NCBI GenBank assembly: GCA_003222635.1
Contig: QHWQ01000309.1
Coordinates: 1-35,613, forward strand
From: Acidobacteriota bacterium
GTDB lineage: Bacteria; Acidobacteriota; Vicinamibacteria; Vicinamibacterales; UBA2999
Length of the DNA: 35,613 nt
Direction: 5' to 3'
Made by a program: the position numbers and the translations under genes. Positions within the stretch are counted from its first letter, which is position 1; each line of letters opens with the position of its first letter. The notes below the pieces were generated by a model, which made no database searches, was not told the DNA's origin, and was given only the letters and a program-made list of their open reading frames with translations. Of the stretch, positions 32,747 to 35,613 are shown piece by piece.

Positions 32747-32799
32747 TTGGTAGTTGGTAGTTGGTAGTTGGTAGTTGGTGGTTGGTAGTTGATGGTCGG
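32744..32799 (+). repeat. eight consecutive TAGTTGG-family heptamers starting at a stop codon
   Basis: TAGTTGG x5, TGGTTGG, TAGTTGA, TGGTCGG; first TAG is the globin stop codon. Confidence 0.95.
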
Positions 32800-32810
32800 A
32801 ACGTCGCGGG

Positions 32811-33269
32811 ATGAAGCAAACTCTTGATGATCCCAAGCTGCGCGCGGAGCTTGTGGCGCGCCTGCGGCGGCTTGCGCCCGAGAGCCAGCGCCGGTGGGGA
32901 AAGATGACGTCGCATCAGGCGATCTGCCACCTGAGCGACTCGTTCCGCGACATGATGGGTGCGAGGGCGATCAGCTCCGTCGCGACACCGTTCTCGCGAA
33001 CGTTCGTCCGGTGGATCGCGCTCCATTCCGGCCTGCCATGGCCGCACGGCGTCAAGACACGACCCGAAGCCGATCAGGAGATCGGCGGAACCAGGCCCGT
33101 CGAGTTCTCACAGGACCGGCGCCAGCTCGAGGCGCTCATCGAGCAGTTCGCATCGCGCGGCGGCGGCGACTTCCAGCCGCACCCGATGTTCGGCCGGCTG
33201 TCGACGCGGGAATGGCAGCACTGGGGCTGGCGGCACACAGATCACCACCTTCGGCAGTTCGGTGTTTAA
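32811..33269 (+). CDS. DUF1569 domain-containing protein (DinB-like)
   Basis: MKQTLDDPKLRAELVARLRRLAPESQRRWGKMTSHQAICHLSDSFRDMMG...HPMFGRLSTREWQHWGWRHTDHHLRQFGV. Confidence 0.85.
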   Translation: MKQTLDDPKLRAELVARLRRLAPESQRRWGKMTSHQAICHLSDSFRDMMGARAISSVATPFSRTFVRWIALHSGLPWPHGVKTRPEADQEIGGTRPVEFSQDRRQLEALIEQFASRGGGDFQPHPMFGRLSTREWQHWGWRHTDHHLRQFGV

Positions 33270-33277
33270 TACGCGCT

Positions 33278-33754
33278 ATGAGTGACGACGCGCTGCGCGA
33301 GCAGCTGGTTCGATTCCTCGACTGGGAAGAAGCGCACGTCGGCTTCGACAAGGCGATCGACGGCCTGCCGGCGGAGAAGCGCGGCGGCCGCGCGGCCGGC
33401 TTCGAGCACAGCGTGTGGGAGCTGCTCGAGCACATGCGCATCGCGCAGGAAGACATCCTCGACTTCTGTATCAATCCGAAGTACGTCCACACGATGAAGT
33501 GGCCGGACGACTACTGGCCGGCACATCCCGCGCCCCCGAATGCCGCGGCGTGGGACGAGTCGATCGCGTCGTTCAAGCGTGAGCGCGGGAAACTCAAGAC
33601 GCTCGCGCGGGACACGAAGGATCTGTACGCGCTGGTGCCGACGGGCAAGGGCCACCAGACCTACCTGCGCGCGCTGCTGCTGATCAACGATCACAACAGC
33701 TATCACCTCGGTCAGATTGTCGCGGTGCGCCGCGCGCTCGGAGCATGGTCATGA
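33278..33754 (+). CDS. DinB family protein
   Basis: FEHSVWELLEHMRIAQEDILDFC...TYLRALLLINDHNSYHLGQIVAVRRALG: conserved His pattern. Confidence 0.88.
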   Translation: MSDDALREQLVRFLDWEEAHVGFDKAIDGLPAEKRGGRAAGFEHSVWELLEHMRIAQEDILDFCINPKYVHTMKWPDDYWPAHPAPPNAAAWDESIASFKRERGKLKTLARDTKDLYALVPTGKGHQTYLRALLLINDHNSYHLGQIVAVRRALGAWS

Positions 33755-34056
33755 TGCTCGGCGGCCGCACGTCGGAGCAGTGGATCGCGCAGTACGCGAC
33801 CAGCCATCAGCATCCGGTCAATCGTCTCTGCCACACGCTCGGCATCCCGCTCATCGTGATGTCGATCGCCTGGTTCGCGATCGCCTGGGCCGCATCGCTG
33901 CCGCTCTGGATGCCCGTGACGCTCTTCGTCATCGGCTGGGCGCTGCAGTTCGTCGGCCACGCCTTCGAGGGGAAGGCTCCCGAGTTCTTTCACGACTGGC
34001 GGTACCTGTTCGTCGGCCTGCGATGGTGGGTGGCGAAGATGCGCGGGCGCGCCTGA
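33751..34056 (+). CDS. Mpo1-like / DUF962 family membrane protein
   Basis: QWIAQYATSHQHPVNRLCHTLGIPLIVMSIAWFAIAW...GWALQFVGHAFEGKAPEFFHDWRYLFVGLRWW; ATGA overlap. Confidence 0.9.
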   Translation: MMLGGRTSEQWIAQYATSHQHPVNRLCHTLGIPLIVMSIAWFAIAWAASLPLWMPVTLFVIGWALQFVGHAFEGKAPEFFHDWRYLFVGLRWWVAKMRGRA

Positions 34057-34067
34057 GCGGGTCGTCG

Positions 34068-34087
34068 GGTCCGGCTTCAGCCGGGCC
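34068..34087. repeat. REP-like palindrome, intergenic
   Basis: GGTCCGGCT-TC-AGCCGGGCC between the DUF962 and methyltransferase genes. Confidence 0.65.
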
Positions 34088-34096
34088 AGTGCGCAT

Positions 34097-34912
34097 ATGA
34101 ACAGCGACTACGCGCGCTTCCAACGCGACGGCTGGCAGCGCGTCGCCGGCCAGTATGAGCACGCCTGGGCGGGTCTGACGCGCCTGTTCATTTCCGATCT
34201 CCTCGATGCCGCGCAGGTCAGCGCGCGGCAGCGCGTGCTGGATGTCGCCTGCGGTCCTGGATACGCGGCGGAAGCGGCGCGCGATCGCGGCGCTACGGCG
34301 ACCGGCATCGATATCTCCTCCGAGATGATTCGTCTCGCGCGCGAGCGCAACACGGATATCGATTTCCGCGTCGGCGATGCGACCGCCCTGGCCTTCGACA
34401 CCTCGCAGTTCGACGTCGTCATCTCCAACTTCGGCGTCATTCATGCGCCCGACTATGCCGCTGTTTTTGCCGAAGCGCGGCGCGTGCTGCGGCCGCATGG
34501 CATCTTCGCGTTCACCGCCTGGGCCGGACCCGAGGCGAGCGCCGGCGCGCGCATCATGGACGCGGCCATCCGTGCGCATGGCGACGTGAACGTGGCGATT
34601 CCAAGAGGCCCCGATTCGTTGATGCTGGCGAAGCCCGACGTCTGCCGGGCGATGCTGGCGGACGCGGGCTTCGGTGCGGCATCCGTGACGGTTCGCACGG
34701 CGACACACCGATGGCGCGTGCCAGACGCGTCGTTCATCTTCGAGCGGGAGCGCGATGCGGGCGTGCGCACGGCGGCGCTGCTCGCGAAGCAGACGTCCCA
34801 CGCGCTCGACGCCATTCAGCGCGACGTCGAAGCCGCCATGGCCGCGTTTGCGGATCCGCCAGGCTTTCTCGTCCCGTACACGGCACAGGTGGTGTCCGCC
34901 GCGGCACCATGA
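34097..34912 (+). CDS. class I SAM-dependent methyltransferase
   Basis: VLDVACGPGYAAEAARDRGATATGIDISSEMIRLARER...FDVVISNFGVIHAPDYAAVFAEARRVLRPHGIFAFTAW. Confidence 0.93.
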   Translation: MNSDYARFQRDGWQRVAGQYEHAWAGLTRLFISDLLDAAQVSARQRVLDVACGPGYAAEAARDRGATATGIDISSEMIRLARERNTDIDFRVGDATALAFDTSQFDVVISNFGVIHAPDYAAVFAEARRVLRPHGIFAFTAWAGPEASAGARIMDAAIRAHGDVNVAIPRGPDSLMLAKPDVCRAMLADAGFGAASVTVRTATHRWRVPDASFIFERERDAGVRTAALLAKQTSHALDAIQRDVEAAMAAFADPPGFLVPYTAQVVSAAAP

Positions 34913-34957
34913 CCTCCGGCACATGCCGGCTGTTCCCGAAGATGGGACGATGCGGCC

Positions 34958-35536
34958 GTGACCGTCGCCATCGTCCTGGTTCTCGCCGGCGCCTTCGTCA
35001 TCGAACTGGCGCGCGGCGCGGCCGGAGATGAGCGGGCGCTGATTCCGCTCGGCGCGCTCATCACCCGCGGCTGGTCGTCAACGGACTGGTGGCGGGTCCT
35101 CACGTTCTCGTTTCTGCACTTGAACGCGCTGCATCTGGCGCTCAACACCGCCGGCGTGCTGTGGCTTGGCCGGCTCGTCGAGCGTCGCCTCGGACGAGCG
35201 CGTCTGCTCGCGATCTTTCTGCTGAGCGGAATTTCCTCTGGCGTCGCGGGCATGTTGTTGGGGCCACTGTTGCCGACCACCGGCGTCGCCGTCGGCGCAT
35301 CGGGTGCGCTGTGCGGGCTGCTTGCGGCCGCGCTGATGCTCGCCTTTCAACGCGGCGCGGACCGGCGGCTGCGCCTGCCTTTGTTGATGTGTCTCGTCGT
35401 GGTCATCGCGATATCGCTGATGCCCGGCGTCAGCCTCGCCGGCCACATCGGCGGATTTCTCGGCGGCGCTGCATGCACGGCCGTTCTCCAGTCGCCAACG
35501 GAACCTTTCGCCGGAACCAGCAGTAAGACCGGATAG
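34958..35536 (+). CDS. rhomboid family intramembrane serine protease
   Basis: WWRVLTFSFLHLNALHLALNTAGVLWLGRLVERRLG; VGASGALCGLLAA (GxSG); LAGHIGGFLGG. Confidence 0.9.
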   Translation: MTVAIVLVLAGAFVIELARGAAGDERALIPLGALITRGWSSTDWWRVLTFSFLHLNALHLALNTAGVLWLGRLVERRLGRARLLAIFLLSGISSGVAGMLLGPLLPTTGVAVGASGALCGLLAAALMLAFQRGADRRLRLPLLMCLVVVIAISLMPGVSLAGHIGGFLGGAACTAVLQSPTEPFAGTSSKTG

Positions 35537-35543
35537 AGACTCG

Positions 35544-35613
35544 ATGGCGGAGCCGGGACGCGATCTCCTGCGACGATTCGTCGACGGCGATGCGTCGGCG
35601 TTCGAGGCGCTGT
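35544..35613 (+). CDS. 5' end of probable sigma-70 family (ECF-type) RNA polymerase sigma factor, truncated by window
   Basis: MAEPGRDLLRRFVDGDASAFEAL... resembles the sigma-70 region 2 N-terminus. Confidence 0.6.
   Translation, partial: MAEPGRDLLRRFVDGDASAFEAL

Noticed and set aside
32744-32799. Possible CRISPR array
   Set aside because: Units are only 7 bp with no spacers; no cas genes in the window.

Overview
GC-rich bacterial chromosomal window. Gene content (SusC-like TonB-dependent receptors with an N-terminal carboxypeptidase-regulatory domain, DUF6152 proteins, beta-propeller proteins, secreted amidohydrolase, c-type cytochromes) suggests an acidobacterium; this is inferred from content, not verified. 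I support about 34 protein-coding genes, including three TonB-dependent receptors, a FitAB/VapBC-type toxin-antitoxin pair, a beta-propeller/cytochrome c pair, a fused spermidine-synthase-like membrane protein, an SDR with an N-terminal zinc ribbon, an MBL-fold hydrolase, a truncated haemoglobin, an Mpo1-like protein, a rhomboid protease and the 5' end of a probable sigma factor. No rRNA, tRNA, CRISPR array, transposase or prophage genes were found. The most unusual layer is non-genic. (1) Short tandem repeats of 7-bp (sometimes 9-bp) period, with different unit sequences at different sites, sit at gene 3' ends. They often start exactly at the TAG stop codon and often form long inverted repeats. 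(2) REP-like palindromes have the form GTAG-N-GTCCGSCTTYAGSCGGAC. (3) Both repeat types also occur in frame inside protein-coding genes (the spermidine-synthase-like protein and the SDR). (4) A recurring TAnnnT-(6-7 nt)-ATG start architecture suggests leaderless transcription, including a very compact divergent promoter. A locus of one TonB-dependent receptor, two DUF6152 proteins and three related secreted 'DLxGxW' proteins (9.9-16.3 kb) is a candidate uncharacterised uptake or processing system.
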